This document shows, one piece after another, positions 51,314-60,695 of a stretch of 64,000 bases of DNA (its first letter is position 1; the number at the start of each line of letters is the position of its first letter). Position numbers and translations under genes: made by a program. The stretch is from Coriobacteriia bacterium. Its GTDB lineage: Bacteria > Actinomycetota > Coriobacteriia > Coriobacteriales > UBA8131. The stretch is from assembly GCA_009784945.1 (NCBI GenBank), contig WQXH01000003.1, forward strand, positions 1 to 64,000, read 5' to 3'. Under the pieces are notes generated by a model. That model was not told the DNA's origin, searched no databases, and was given only the letters and a program-made list of their open reading frames with translations.

Positions 51314-52237
51314 TTAATAGCCTCGGGCTTTGAGGTCAGCAACCAGGGCAATGTAAAAGTCTACAATGTCGTTATGCTCAAGAGGAATGCCAGAAGGCCC
51401 TGCCTTTGCAGCAGAAGCTTCATGCTTCTGCGACTCAGAAGCATCAGGCGGCAGGTTAACGGTGTAGGGGTTTTGAGTTACATCAACAAGCCTCATATGC
51501 GACACACCACTGCCAACCAGAGCAGAAAACTCCCCTTGATAATGATCATATCCAGCTGAGCTCACTGCCACGAAGCCATCATTGGGACCTTCGAGAAGCG
51601 AGACAAAAGGATTGGTGAAAATGCTGATTGGGTCGCCCAGAGAATCGCGCACAGTGCCGGCAAATTGCTGACTATATACAGGCGAAATATTTGGCTGATC
51701 GGCATTAAACTGTTGCATATGTGTAGCAGTGAGGTATTTACAGGTGGTTATAACGTCGGGATTCTCATCTCCAGCTAATCGATAGAGATTGTTTGTTACA
51801 AAGGCAAAGGGGTAAAACAGTGGCCAGAAGGTGTAGAACAGCATTTCCAAGGTCAGCGAGCCATGATGCGGAGTGGCAATGGTGGTGAGAGATGCAATGG
51901 GCATATCGATTGAAAGATCTTCCTTCAAGAGCTCAATCAGGTAGCGCGAGTCCAAACCACCCTTTGAATGAGCGATAATATTGACCTTGGTGGCGCCACT
52001 TTCTTCAAGGATTACCGGCAGACGCTCCATGAGCTGCACGGCATTGTTAAGCGGCGTGCCCCAGGCATCGGCCTCTCCAAAGTAGACCTGCGCCCCTTGC
52101 TCGCGCAAGGCATCGGGAATGCGCCCCCAGATTCTGTTTGATTTTCCATCGCGCAAAGCTACTCCGTGTACAAACAAAAGGGGGTAGCGAGTTGCACAGC
52201 TTTGTCCTTTGCTCGTTGTTTGCTCTGTGTCCATCAT
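51314..52237 (-). CDS. Triacylglycerol lipase-like alpha/beta hydrolase
   Basis: PLLFVHGVALRD...NIIAHSKGGLDSRYLIELL...ATPHHGS. Confidence 0.85.
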   Translation of the reverse strand: MMDTEQTTSKGQSCATRYPLLFVHGVALRDGKSNRIWGRIPDALREQGAQVYFGEADAWGTPLNNAVQLMERLPVILEESGATKVNIIAHSKGGLDSRYLIELLKEDLSIDMPIASLTTIATPHHGSLTLEMLFYTFWPLFYPFAFVTNNLYRLAGDENPDVITTCKYLTATHMQQFNADQPNISPVYSQQFAGTVRDSLGDPISIFTNPFVSLLEGPNDGFVAVSSAGYDHYQGEFSALVGSGVSHMRLVDVTQNPYTVNLPPDASESQKHEASAAKAGPSGIPLEHNDIVDFYIALVADLKARGY

Positions 52238-52294
52238 TCAGTCCGTTCTTTTAGCGATTAGGTAGTCGTAGACCAGGGTACACCTGTTATCCAG

Positions 52295-52984
52295 CTATAA
52301 CTCCCATTCGTATACGTATTCCATTTGGTTGTACTTTACCCCAAAAATCTCAAACTTGTAGGGGTACTCAACAGCGCGTTTCCATCCCAGGTGGTCATAA
52401 ATCTGGTAATTGCAGCTGTCGTCGGTATCGAGGCAAATCAGAGAGCAGCCCTGAGACTTACACCAGGCAAGCCCACGCTCAAGTAACGCTTGGCCAATTT
52501 TGCGCCCGTGGTGGCTCGTATCAAGTAGCAGCAAGGTGACCTCACCGTCATAGGGAGCCACGCGGTGCTCTTTGACCAGCTCCCAATGCTTTCTGAATTC
52601 TTGTTCCAGCTTGCTCAGGTTCCGAGAGAGTTCGCTCCCAAAGGCCTTTCCTGCTTCAAGCGCCTCTGCAATGCGCGTCTCATGCTGTTGTTGGAGATGC
52701 GTAGCGAGGGTTTCTAGTCCGCGCACCCCCACAACACCCACTATCCTGTCTTCATCCTCATCTATGGCCACAATTGCATGAGTTGTCTCCATAAAGAGCA
52801 GGCTCGTGTCGATAACAGCCGCAAGCTTCTTGACCTCTTCAGACGAGATTTGAGTAAGCTCAGTAAACCAAACTTGATACACCAGCTCGACAACATCATC
52901 AAAATCTGCCTCAGTCATGTTCCTGTATAGCATGCTTTCTCCTTTGTCTGCCTCTCTTTTGCTCAATGACCCATAGACTATCAC
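52295..52984 (-). CDS. GNAT-family N-acetyltransferase
   Basis: LLLLDTSHHGRKIGQALLERGLAWCKSQGCSLICLDTDDSCNYQIYDHLGWKR; internal start MLYRNMTEADFDDVVELVYQVWF also plausible. Confidence 0.85.
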   Translation of the reverse strand: MIVYGSLSKREADKGESMLYRNMTEADFDDVVELVYQVWFTELTQISSEEVKKLAAVIDTSLLFMETTHAIVAIDEDEDRIVGVVGVRGLETLATHLQQQHETRIAEALEAGKAFGSELSRNLSKLEQEFRKHWELVKEHRVAPYDGEVTLLLLDTSHHGRKIGQALLERGLAWCKSQGCSLICLDTDDSCNYQIYDHLGWKRAVEYPYKFEIFGVKYNQMEYVYEWEL

Positions 52985-53063
52985 ACATAGCTTAGTGGCA
53001 AAAGGCGTGAGGCATCTGGAGCAAGTTACTTGTGTAACTGCGGGTCACTGCTCACACTCTGTC

Positions 53064-53134
53064 CGTCATTGCGGCCTCCGAGCCGCAATCTTGCCAACAT
53101 GAATTATTGATTCCGGGTCAAGCCAGGAATGACG
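53064..53134. repeat. 71-bp REP-like palindromic element, inverted relative of 11376..11446
   Basis: CGTCATTGCGGCCTCCGAGCCGCAATCT...GGGTCAAGCC.GGAATGACG. Confidence 0.78.
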
Positions 53135-53229
53135 ATGTATAGACTGAGCTGTAAGAGCGACGGTAGCTTCCCGAGAGAGATTTCTCATCATGGCCATAGT
53201 TAATAGTAACGCTACCCGTAAAGGCAGAA

Positions 53230-54156
53230 CTACACTCCCAGTATGCTCAAAACAAGTGCCATGGCAGCTATGCCTACGACTGCCCAGGTTTGGTGGCCGA
53301 GAAGGCTCAGGCGCACGCGAGCCACGACATTCTCGATAATCGTACAGACAAAGAAAAGTCCGGCCATTTTGAGCAGGTAGACTCCCAGGCCCAGTGCAAG
53401 TGCTGGCAAGGAGAGCTCCAAGGCACTGCCAAAGGGCACAAAGATGGCTACAAACCAGCTCAGTACGATGATCTGTTTCATAGACATGCTCATCTTGACC
53501 AGCGCAAGCGAAGGGCCCGAGTACTCGGAAAGAGGACCGTCTTGTAGCTCTTGCTCTGCCTCAGCAAGGTCAAAGGGCAGTTTGCCGAGCTCAATGTAGC
53601 AGGCGCAAGCAAAGGCAACGCCTGCAAGTGCTACTGCCACGGGAGTCTCAGTGGCAAACGAGCCTATGGCCATGCCCATTTCTCCCATATTGGTAGAGCC
53701 GGTGGCGAGGATGGTTACAAAGAGCGCGAGCATCATGGCAGGCTCTACTAAGACTCCGAGCAGGAGCTCGCGAATACCGCCTACTCCTGCATAAGACGAG
53801 CCTGAATCAATAGCTGCAAGTGCAAAGAAGAAGCGGGGCAATACCAGCAGGTATAACAGCAAAATGACATCGGCAAGCACGGTAACAGGAGAGAAGCGCG
53901 TTATCACCGGCACGCCCATAAAGATGAGCATCATGGTGCCAAAGAAGAGGGCAGGCATGAGTTTGTGTATGAAGCTCGAATCTCGGGTATGCAGGTCTTG
54001 ACGCTTGAAGAGCTTGATGATGTCGTAGTAGTCTTGCAGGATAGGCGGGCCTTTGCGGGTTTGGAACTTGGCACGCATCCAGCGGGCACTGCCCGAAACG
54101 AGGGGGGCAGCCAGCAGGGCAAGCGCAGCCTGTAAGCAGGCAAGGAGGATGAGCAT
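53230..54156 (-). CDS. hyfC: Hydrogenase-4 membrane subunit HyfC (NuoH-like)
   Basis: ARFQTRKGPPILQDYYDIIKLFKR-like segment; ELGKLPFDLAEAEQELQDGPLSEYSG. Confidence 0.92.
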   Translation of the reverse strand: MLILLACLQAALALLAAPLVSGSARWMRAKFQTRKGPPILQDYYDIIKLFKRQDLHTRDSSFIHKLMPALFFGTMMLIFMGVPVITRFSPVTVLADVILLLYLLVLPRFFFALAAIDSGSSYAGVGGIRELLLGVLVEPAMMLALFVTILATGSTNMGEMGMAIGSFATETPVAVALAGVAFACACYIELGKLPFDLAEAEQELQDGPLSEYSGPSLALVKMSMSMKQIIVLSWFVAIFVPFGSALELSLPALALGLGVYLLKMAGLFFVCTIIENVVARVRLSLLGHQTWAVVGIAAMALVLSILGV

Positions 54157-56192
54157 TAGAGCGCACCTCCTACTCCAACCAGGGCGGTTATGATGAGCAA
54201 CACGATAAGCGCAAGAATAATGTAGGTGAGATAAACCCTCACGTTGCCACCCTCGATGGCCTGCGCCTTACGCCCCAGCCAGGTGGTAAAGTTGGTAACG
54301 GAGTCAACGAGGTAGCGATCGGGCAAAGGCTCGATTTTCTCAGCACTTTTCACGGTACTTTTGAAGAGGCGATGAAACGTGCTCTGCTGCGCAGCGAGGA
54401 AGGCCTGCACAACGTAAACAGGCTTCAAGAACATATGAGCCGGCGCAGCAAAGCTGGCGGCTATCATGGGCATTTCTGTGTTTGGCACATAACCACAGGC
54501 CCAGGGCTCCTTGGTTGAATCGGTGGCCTGCCTACCCCTGGCAAGCACAGCGCGCAACAGAAAGGGGAGTGCCACCAAAGCAACGATAAGTACTGCTACC
54601 AAAGGCGTAGAGATTGCTCCGCCCACGTCTGGGTTTACCAGGGTCATGCCCGCCGCCGCCTCTATGCCGGGTGCTATGAGCACCGAGGCAGCGATACCTT
54701 CTACAACCGGCACCACCCAAGGCGCGCCCACTCCCATACAAACGCAGCAGACTGCAAGAAGGACAAGGGGAAGCTTCATACTCAAGGGAACCTCGGTGGC
54801 CTTAAAGGCAGCCTCCGAGCGAGCGGTGCCCAAAAAGCTCACCCCAAAAGCCTTAACAAAGCAGAGCACTGCAAGTCCGCCGGTTATCGCAAGGGCAACT
54901 AAGGCAAAGGCTGCAACAGCCTTGATAATACCACTGCTTGCCAAGGCTGCGCTGATGAGCGACTGGAAGGTAAACCACTCAGATGCAAAGCCATTGAGTG
55001 GCGGCACGGCTGCTATGGCAAGCGATCCTATCAAGAAGCAAAAGGCTGTGAGGGGCATGGTGCGCACCAGGCCGCCCAGCTTGCCCATGTCTCTTGTGTG
55101 AGTACGGTGTATGACGGCTCCAGTACCCAAGAAGAGCAGGCCTTTAAAGAGCGCGTGATTGACGAGGTGGAAGAGGGCAGCAAGCAGTCCCAGGGTAGCA
55201 ATGACGGGCATTTGAAGTGCCACGCCCACAAAGGTGATGCCCACTCCCATGAAGATAATGCCGATGTTTTCGACCGAGCAGTAGGCGAGCAAGCGTTTAA
55301 TATCACTTTCTGCCAGGGCATAGGCAATGCCAAGCACCGCAGAACATGCTCCCATAATCAGCACGATGATGCCCCACCAAAGCTCAACACCAGACCCAGC
55401 CAGCAACTCGAGCCCCACCTTGAGGATACCAAAGATGCCAATCTTGATCATGGCGCCTGACATAAGAGCAGACACATGAGAGGGTGCCGCCGGATGCGCC
55501 TTGGGTAGCCAGGAATGCAGGGGTACCATACCCGCTTTGATGCCAAAGCCCAAGAAACAAAGTACAAAGACGAGGGAGGCAGCTGACTTACCAAAGTCTG
55601 TCTCTCTAAAGCTTGCAAAGTCAAAACTGCCAGTAAATGTTGACATAACAAAGAAGGCAATCATGATGAGGAAGAATCCCACATGAGCCATGATGAGGTA
55701 AAGAAAGCCCGCTTTGATTGATGCCTTCTTCTGATCAAAGATAACCAAGAAGTAGGAGGCAAGCGACATAATTTCAAAGAAGATAAGGAACCAAAACACG
55801 TTATCGGCTGCTACTACCAGGTTCATGGAGGCTATAAAGAGGTTCATGAAAAGCCCCAGCACGCCAATGCCCTTGCCTGTGTATTCCCTGAGGTAGCCAA
55901 TGCCGTAAAGCCAGGCTACCAAGGCAAGCAGATTGATGACCACTATCAAAAGCCCTGAGAGGGGGTTAATGAGCAGGCTGAGTGAGGCAAAGGAAAAGGG
56001 TGTGGCAAAGCTGAGGGTATCAGGCAGTCCAAAGATGCCCAAGAAGCCAGCTCCCAGGGCGAGTAGCGCTGCAGAGGCACCAAAGAGCGTAGCGGTGAAC
56101 TTGGCAGCAGTTTCAAAGCGTCTGAGTACGAGAGAGCTAAAAGCCCCTGCGAGCGAAAGCGCTATCGAAAAGAGCAGGAGTTCCATAGTCAT
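54156..56192 (-). CDS. hyfB: Hydrogenase-4 membrane subunit HyfB
   Basis: SWLPKAHPAAPSHVSALMSGAMIKIGIFGIL...LLAYCSVENIGIIF; ATGA overlap with hyfA sets the start at 56192. Confidence 0.9.
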   Translation of the reverse strand: MTMELLLFSIALSLAGAFSSLVLRRFETAAKFTATLFGASAALLALGAGFLGIFGLPDTLSFATPFSFASLSLLINPLSGLLIVVINLLALVAWLYGIGYLREYTGKGIGVLGLFMNLFIASMNLVVAADNVFWFLIFFEIMSLASYFLVIFDQKKASIKAGFLYLIMAHVGFFLIMIAFFVMSTFTGSFDFASFRETDFGKSAASLVFVLCFLGFGIKAGMVPLHSWLPKAHPAAPSHVSALMSGAMIKIGIFGILKVGLELLAGSGVELWWGIIVLIMGACSAVLGIAYALAESDIKRLLAYCSVENIGIIFMGVGITFVGVALQMPVIATLGLLAALFHLVNHALFKGLLFLGTGAVIHRTHTRDMGKLGGLVRTMPLTAFCFLIGSLAIAAVPPLNGFASEWFTFQSLISAALASSGIIKAVAAFALVALAITGGLAVLCFVKAFGVSFLGTARSEAAFKATEVPLSMKLPLVLLAVCCVCMGVGAPWVVPVVEGIAASVLIAPGIEAAAGMTLVNPDVGGAISTPLVAVLIVALVALPFLLRAVLARGRQATDSTKEPWACGYVPNTEMPMIAASFAAPAHMFLKPVYVVQAFLAAQQSTFHRLFKSTVKSAEKIEPLPDRYLVDSVTNFTTWLGRKAQAIEGGNVRVYLTYIILALIVLLIITALVGVGGAL

Positions 56193-56704
56193 TTTTTGCT
56201 CTCCTCGTTGCTCACCAGTCGAAGGGCGTTTGTCACGCAAAAGGCTACGCAACGAGGCGAGCCATTGGGCAGGTATGAGCAAAGATCGCACTTGACTGCG
56301 CAGGCGTACACACCTATCTCCCACTGGAGAATGGGGCTTGCAGAAGCGGGAAAGCTGGGGGTATAGTAGCCCACGCCAGCTACTCCGGTAGTTGGCGTGC
56401 CACCAACGTGCATGGCACCAAAGGGGCAGGCAATGGCACAGAGCTTGCAGCCTATGCAGCGCTTTTCGTCGACCCTCACGCAGCCCAAGTCATCGCTACT
56501 GATGGCATCAATGGGGCAGACCTTGAGGCAGGGAGCCTCAACGCAGTGATGGCAGGTAATGGCAGCAACAACCTCGCGCGTTTCAAAAAGAGTAATGCGA
56601 GGCTCGCCTTGCAGGCCAGCTCGCTTATGCCCCTCAGTGCACACGGCCATGCAGGTTCCGCAGGCTATGCACCGGCTTGGTTCTATGGAAACATGGCGAC
56701 TCAA
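56189..56704 (-). CDS. hyfA: 4Fe-4S electron-transfer subunit HycB/HyfA-like
   Basis: CIACGTCMAVC...CHHCVEAPCLKVCPIDAI...CIGCKLCAIACPFGAMHVGG...CDLC...CVAFCVTNAL. Confidence 0.9.
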   Translation of the reverse strand: MSRHVSIEPSRCIACGTCMAVCTEGHKRAGLQGEPRITLFETREVVAAITCHHCVEAPCLKVCPIDAISSDDLGCVRVDEKRCIGCKLCAIACPFGAMHVGGTPTTGVAGVGYYTPSFPASASPILQWEIGVYACAVKCDLCSYLPNGSPRCVAFCVTNALRLVSNEESKK

Positions 56705-58917
56705 GCTGAGCCTCCAAAAGAGTTAAGGCCACTGTCTTTTTGCGCAGCAGTAGAGCCAAACTGTGCCGCCGCCTCACCAGCGAGCAGCTCTTTCATCTTC
56801 ATATAGGACTCCATAGCATAGCGCTCTGCCCAGACCTGATCGTCAATGACCTCTATTTGACAGGCTGAGTATTTGTCTTCTGGCGTAGCAGCCTTGTCGT
56901 CCACCGCATGGATGGTCAGTTCGTTGCACTTGCCTATCCACCATTGGTAGGTCATATAGATGGTGCCCTCGTTTACTCGAGAATCAATCTCGGCGCGGGT
57001 AATTATTTTGCCACGACGAGAGAAGACCCAGATTAAGTCATCTTGCTTGATTCCTCGTCTGCCAGCATCAACAGGGTTAACGTGGGCATAGCCTGGCTCT
57101 TCGGCCAGCTTGGACAAAGCCCTGCAATTGCCGGTCATGGATCTGCACGAGTAATGTCCCACTTCGCGTACCGTGCAAAGGATGAGGGGGTACTGCTCGC
57201 AGGGCATCTCGGTAGGTTGCTCAAAGTCGCTTGCGTAAAGACGCGCTCGCCCATCGGGTTTGTTGAAGTTTCCGCCGAGGTGTAGGTCGGGAGTGCCAGG
57301 ATGATCCAGGCTGGGGACGGGCCACTGAAGAGACCCAAGCCCCTCTAAGCGCTCGTAGCTTGCACCGTAGGCTCTCTCCCAAAGGGCGCGCATTTCGTTA
57401 TCCCAGATTTCTTCGGTGTTTTGGTAGCTCATGGGGTGACCCATGCGCGTTGACAAGTCTTGGATGATGTCCCAGTCGTGCCTGCACTCGCCCTTGGGGG
57501 GCAGCGCAGCACTAAAACGTTGGAATCTCCGGTCGCTTGCACTAAAGGTGCCTTCATGTTCTCCCCAAGAGGTGGCAGGCAAGATGACATCTGCCGCAAG
57601 GCAAGTCTGTGTCATGAAGATGTCCTGGCAAATGAAGATGTCCAGTTGGCGCAGCTGGCGTTCCAGTTTGTTGGTATCCGGCTCGGTTTGCAGGGGGTCT
57701 TCGCCCATGTTGTAGAAGGCGTGCACCTTGCCTTCTTCAATCAAGCTGCCAATGTTAGAGACTTTGTAGCCTACATGGCCTGAGAGCTTTTCTACGGGCA
57801 CGCTCCAGGCCTTTGCAAACTTCTCTCGTGCTTCTAAGCTGGTAATTGGTTGATAGCCAGGGAAGATATGTGGCAGGCAGCCCGTATCGCACGAGCCCTG
57901 CACGTTGTTCTGCCCGCGTACGGGGGCAACACCCGAGTTAGGCTTACCAATCTGTCCAGATATGCAGGCGATGGCTGCAATGGCGTGCACCGACTCTACG
58001 TTTTGCTTTTGTTGGGTAACGCCCATACCCCAGCAAAGCACCGCTGAGGGCTTAGCCGTTGCATACATACGAGCAGCCTCGCGCATCAGCTGGGGCGCAA
58101 TGCCCGTAACGGCCTCGGTACGCTCAGGGGTGTACTGCTCAACAATCTTCCACCAGTCGTCAAAGCCAACCGTGTGATTGTCGATGAACTGTTGGTCATG
58201 GAGACCCTCGGTGACAATGGCATTTGCAAAAGTATTGAGAAAGGCAAGATTGGTGCCGTTGTTAAGCGGCAGGTAGATGTTGGCAATGCGCGCAGTTTCG
58301 ATGAAACGCGGATCACCCACGATAATCCTGGCTCCCTTCTCTTTGGCTTTGACGATGCGTCTGGCCACTACAGGATGCGAGGTATTGGGGTTATAACCAA
58401 ACAGGAAGAGGCACCCGGCATCTTCTAAGCCAGGTATACTACAACTCATTGCCCCTTCTCCTAACGTGTTCATCAGACCGACGACAGAAGGAGCGTGTCA
58501 AGTGCGGGCACAGTTATCTATGTTGTTTGTTCCTATACAAGCACGGGTAAAACGCTGCATAATGAGATTGGCTTCATTGCCAGGGCCGCGTGAAGAGCCC
58601 GTGGTCATGACTGCATCAGGCCCATGCTTGTCAATGATGGCAAGCAGCTTTTCTGCTACGAAGTTAAGCGCATTATCCCAGCTTACCCGCTGCAAGGGAG
58701 CCCCTTTGACAGGACGGAGCATGGGGTGATAGAGCCGTGGCGTAAGGATCTTCGTATCGTTAAGAAAGTCGTAGCCACAAAGACCCTTGAGGCAAAGGTT
58801 ACCCTCATTGGTATGCCCGTCCAGTGGCTCAACGCCTACCACCACGCCGTTGTCTACGAGCAGGTTAAGCTTACACCCTGTTCCGCAATAGGGACACACC
58901 GCCATATGCTTTTGCAC
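56701..58917 (-). CDS. fdhF: Formate dehydrogenase H, selenoprotein with in-frame UGA (Sec) at 58498..58500
   Basis: MQKHMAVCPYCGTGCKLNLLVDNG...GTNNIDNCART-UGA-HAPSVVGLMNTLGEGAMS...; the two track ORFs (58498..58917 and 56701..58473) are in the same frame across TGA. Confidence 0.93.
58463..58500 (-). promoter_or_regulatory. Candidate bacterial SECIS element directly 3' of the UGA
   Basis: UGACACGCUCCUUCUGUCGUCGGUCUGAUGAACACG; stem UCGUC/GAUGA with loop GGUCU. Confidence 0.6.
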
Positions 58918-58980
58918 TCATGCCTCCTTTTATGATTTCGCCGCAGCTGCTAAACTGGTAAATCAGGTACATTTATTTCG

Positions 58981-59010
58981 TGAGTATACTATAGCCAGAA
59001 ATACGCTTGC
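58981..59010 (-). promoter_or_regulatory. Promoter-like element upstream of fdhF: GCAAGC-N16-TATACT (minus strand), 18 nt identical to the hyfD upstream copy
   Basis: TGAGTATACTATAGCCAG at 58981..58998 and GCTTGC at 59005..59010 (plus strand). Confidence 0.65.
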
Positions 59011-59087
59011 CAAGGCTACCATTTTCCAGATACTTGCCCAAAGGCAAAGAAGGCACAGTCTGTGCGCTGACTTGAGGGATTCCTTTA

Positions 59088-59456
59088 TTAGGTAGCGCGC
59101 TGCACCTCGGCGCCAAAGGGCATTAAGGCAAGCTTGGCGAGCTTAAAGCACTGCATGCCAAAGGGGATGCCGACAATGGTGATACAAAAAACGCAACCCA
59201 CAATGAGAGCCTCAAGCGCAAGGATTGCGCCACCAAAGATAACCCAAAGAATGTTAAGGATTAATGAGGGAGCACCTCCGCCATACTCAACCTCTTTTTT
59301 GAAGGGAAAAAATGCCAGTCCAGCCATCTTAAAGCACTGCTTGCCAACGGGGATTCCGATGATGGTGATGCACCACAGCGCACCAACTATTATCCAGCTG
59401 AGCCCCATTGGCAGTCCGCCAAATATAAACCAGAGAATGTTTCCAAGTGTGCGCAT
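59088..59456 (-). CDS. YccF-domain inner membrane protein
   Basis: Two repeats GNILWFIFGGLPMGLSWIIVGALWCITIIGIPVGKQCFKMA and NILWVIFGGAILALEALIVGCVFCITIVGIPFGMQCFKLA. Confidence 0.9.
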   Translation of the reverse strand: MRTLGNILWFIFGGLPMGLSWIIVGALWCITIIGIPVGKQCFKMAGLAFFPFKKEVEYGGGAPSLILNILWVIFGGAILALEALIVGCVFCITIVGIPFGMQCFKLAKLALMPFGAEVQRAT

Positions 59457-59542
59457 ACTAAAACCTTTCTCGCTTGTTACAGGGGATTCCACGCCCGTTG
59501 TTGTTTGCAGATCCTCTATGCAGCACGCTTCTTTTGAAGCGC

Positions 59543-60691
59543 TTAGCGCTCTATTACCTCAACCGAGCTGCCTTCGAGGCGAAGCGTAAGTTTGCCCTCA
59601 AGCAGCTTAAGCAGCTCTGCACCTACCAGCTTGTAGCGCCAGCCAGTAAGTATTCTCAGACCCTCGCGCTCTCCATTTGCCAGGCGAATCAGTTCATCTT
59701 TATTGACAAGCATGGAGGCAGTTACCTGGTTATCACGAGAACGCTGATTAACCAGCGTGCGCAACAGATCGTTGGCTGCAGCGTTGCTTTGAGCCCTAAA
59801 GGAGGGCTGATTGCGCTTGGGCAGCCGCTCTGGGGGCATTTCCAGGCCACGCAAAACAGCAGAAAGTATTTCGTTGCCCCAGTGGCTGCCGAGCTGGCTC
59901 TCGGCTCCTCTCAGGCTAAATAACTCGTCAAGACAAAGGGGCGAGAGCCGGGCAATCTCAAGAACAAGTTCGTCGGATAAGATGCGCTTTCTTGGTAGGT
60001 CACGACTTTTAGCAATAGTGTCTCGGGCGGCCGCCACCTCTACGAGCACTCCAAGCTGAGCAGAGCTGAGGGACGAAGAATGCTTTATCTTGCGCCAGGA
60101 TTGCTCAGGGTGCACTTGATAACGCTTTGTGTCTCCCAGTGCGGCAAAATCCTCCTCGAGCCACTCCAAGCGCCCAAGCTGCTCCAGCTGGTCATACATG
60201 CTCGAATAAATTCGTGGTAGATAGCGCACGTCGTCAAGCGCATATTCGATTTGCGAGTGGGCAAGAGGGCGCGAGTTCCAGTTGCTGAGAGAGACCGTTT
60301 TGGCAAGCCGGACCTTTGAAAACTCCCTTACCAGCGTACGAAGAGAAGACTGCTGAGGCATACCCAAGAGCTCAGCTGCCAGTTGTATGTCAAAAAGTGG
60401 CTGTGGAATCAAGGAGAGGTGATGATATATGATTTCTATGTCTTGCTCGGCGGCATGAAACACTTTGATGATGCGCTCAGAAAGAAACAGATCTTTGAGG
60501 GGAGAGAGATTGGTGAGCGCCAAAGGGTCAACGATGACAGATCGTTTGGGAGTAGCCAATTGCACAAGGCAAAGCTGCGGAAAGAAGGAACGCTCGCGAA
60601 TAAATTCGGTATCCACGGCCAGTACAGTAGCTAAACTGGCCTCCTCAACAAACGACAAAAGCTTTGCGGGGGTATCGAGATAATCTTGCAC
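59543..60691 (-). CDS. rnd: Ribonuclease D
   Basis: VLAVDTEFIRERSFFPQLCLVQLAT...FHAAEQDIEIIYH...YALDDVRYLP; HRDC-like C-terminus. Confidence 0.93.
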   Translation of the reverse strand: MQDYLDTPAKLLSFVEEASLATVLAVDTEFIRERSFFPQLCLVQLATPKRSVIVDPLALTNLSPLKDLFLSERIIKVFHAAEQDIEIIYHHLSLIPQPLFDIQLAAELLGMPQQSSLRTLVREFSKVRLAKTVSLSNWNSRPLAHSQIEYALDDVRYLPRIYSSMYDQLEQLGRLEWLEEDFAALGDTKRYQVHPEQSWRKIKHSSSLSSAQLGVLVEVAAARDTIAKSRDLPRKRILSDELVLEIARLSPLCLDELFSLRGAESQLGSHWGNEILSAVLRGLEMPPERLPKRNQPSFRAQSNAAANDLLRTLVNQRSRDNQVTASMLVNKDELIRLANGEREGLRILTGWRYKLVGAELLKLLEGKLTLRLEGSSVEVIER

Positions 60692-60695
60692 TGCG

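Noticed and set aside
56701-58917. fdhF as a pseudogene or frameshifted gene (two ORFs)
   Set aside because: Both parts are in the same frame separated only by TGA at the known Sec position; flanking residues match the FdhF family.
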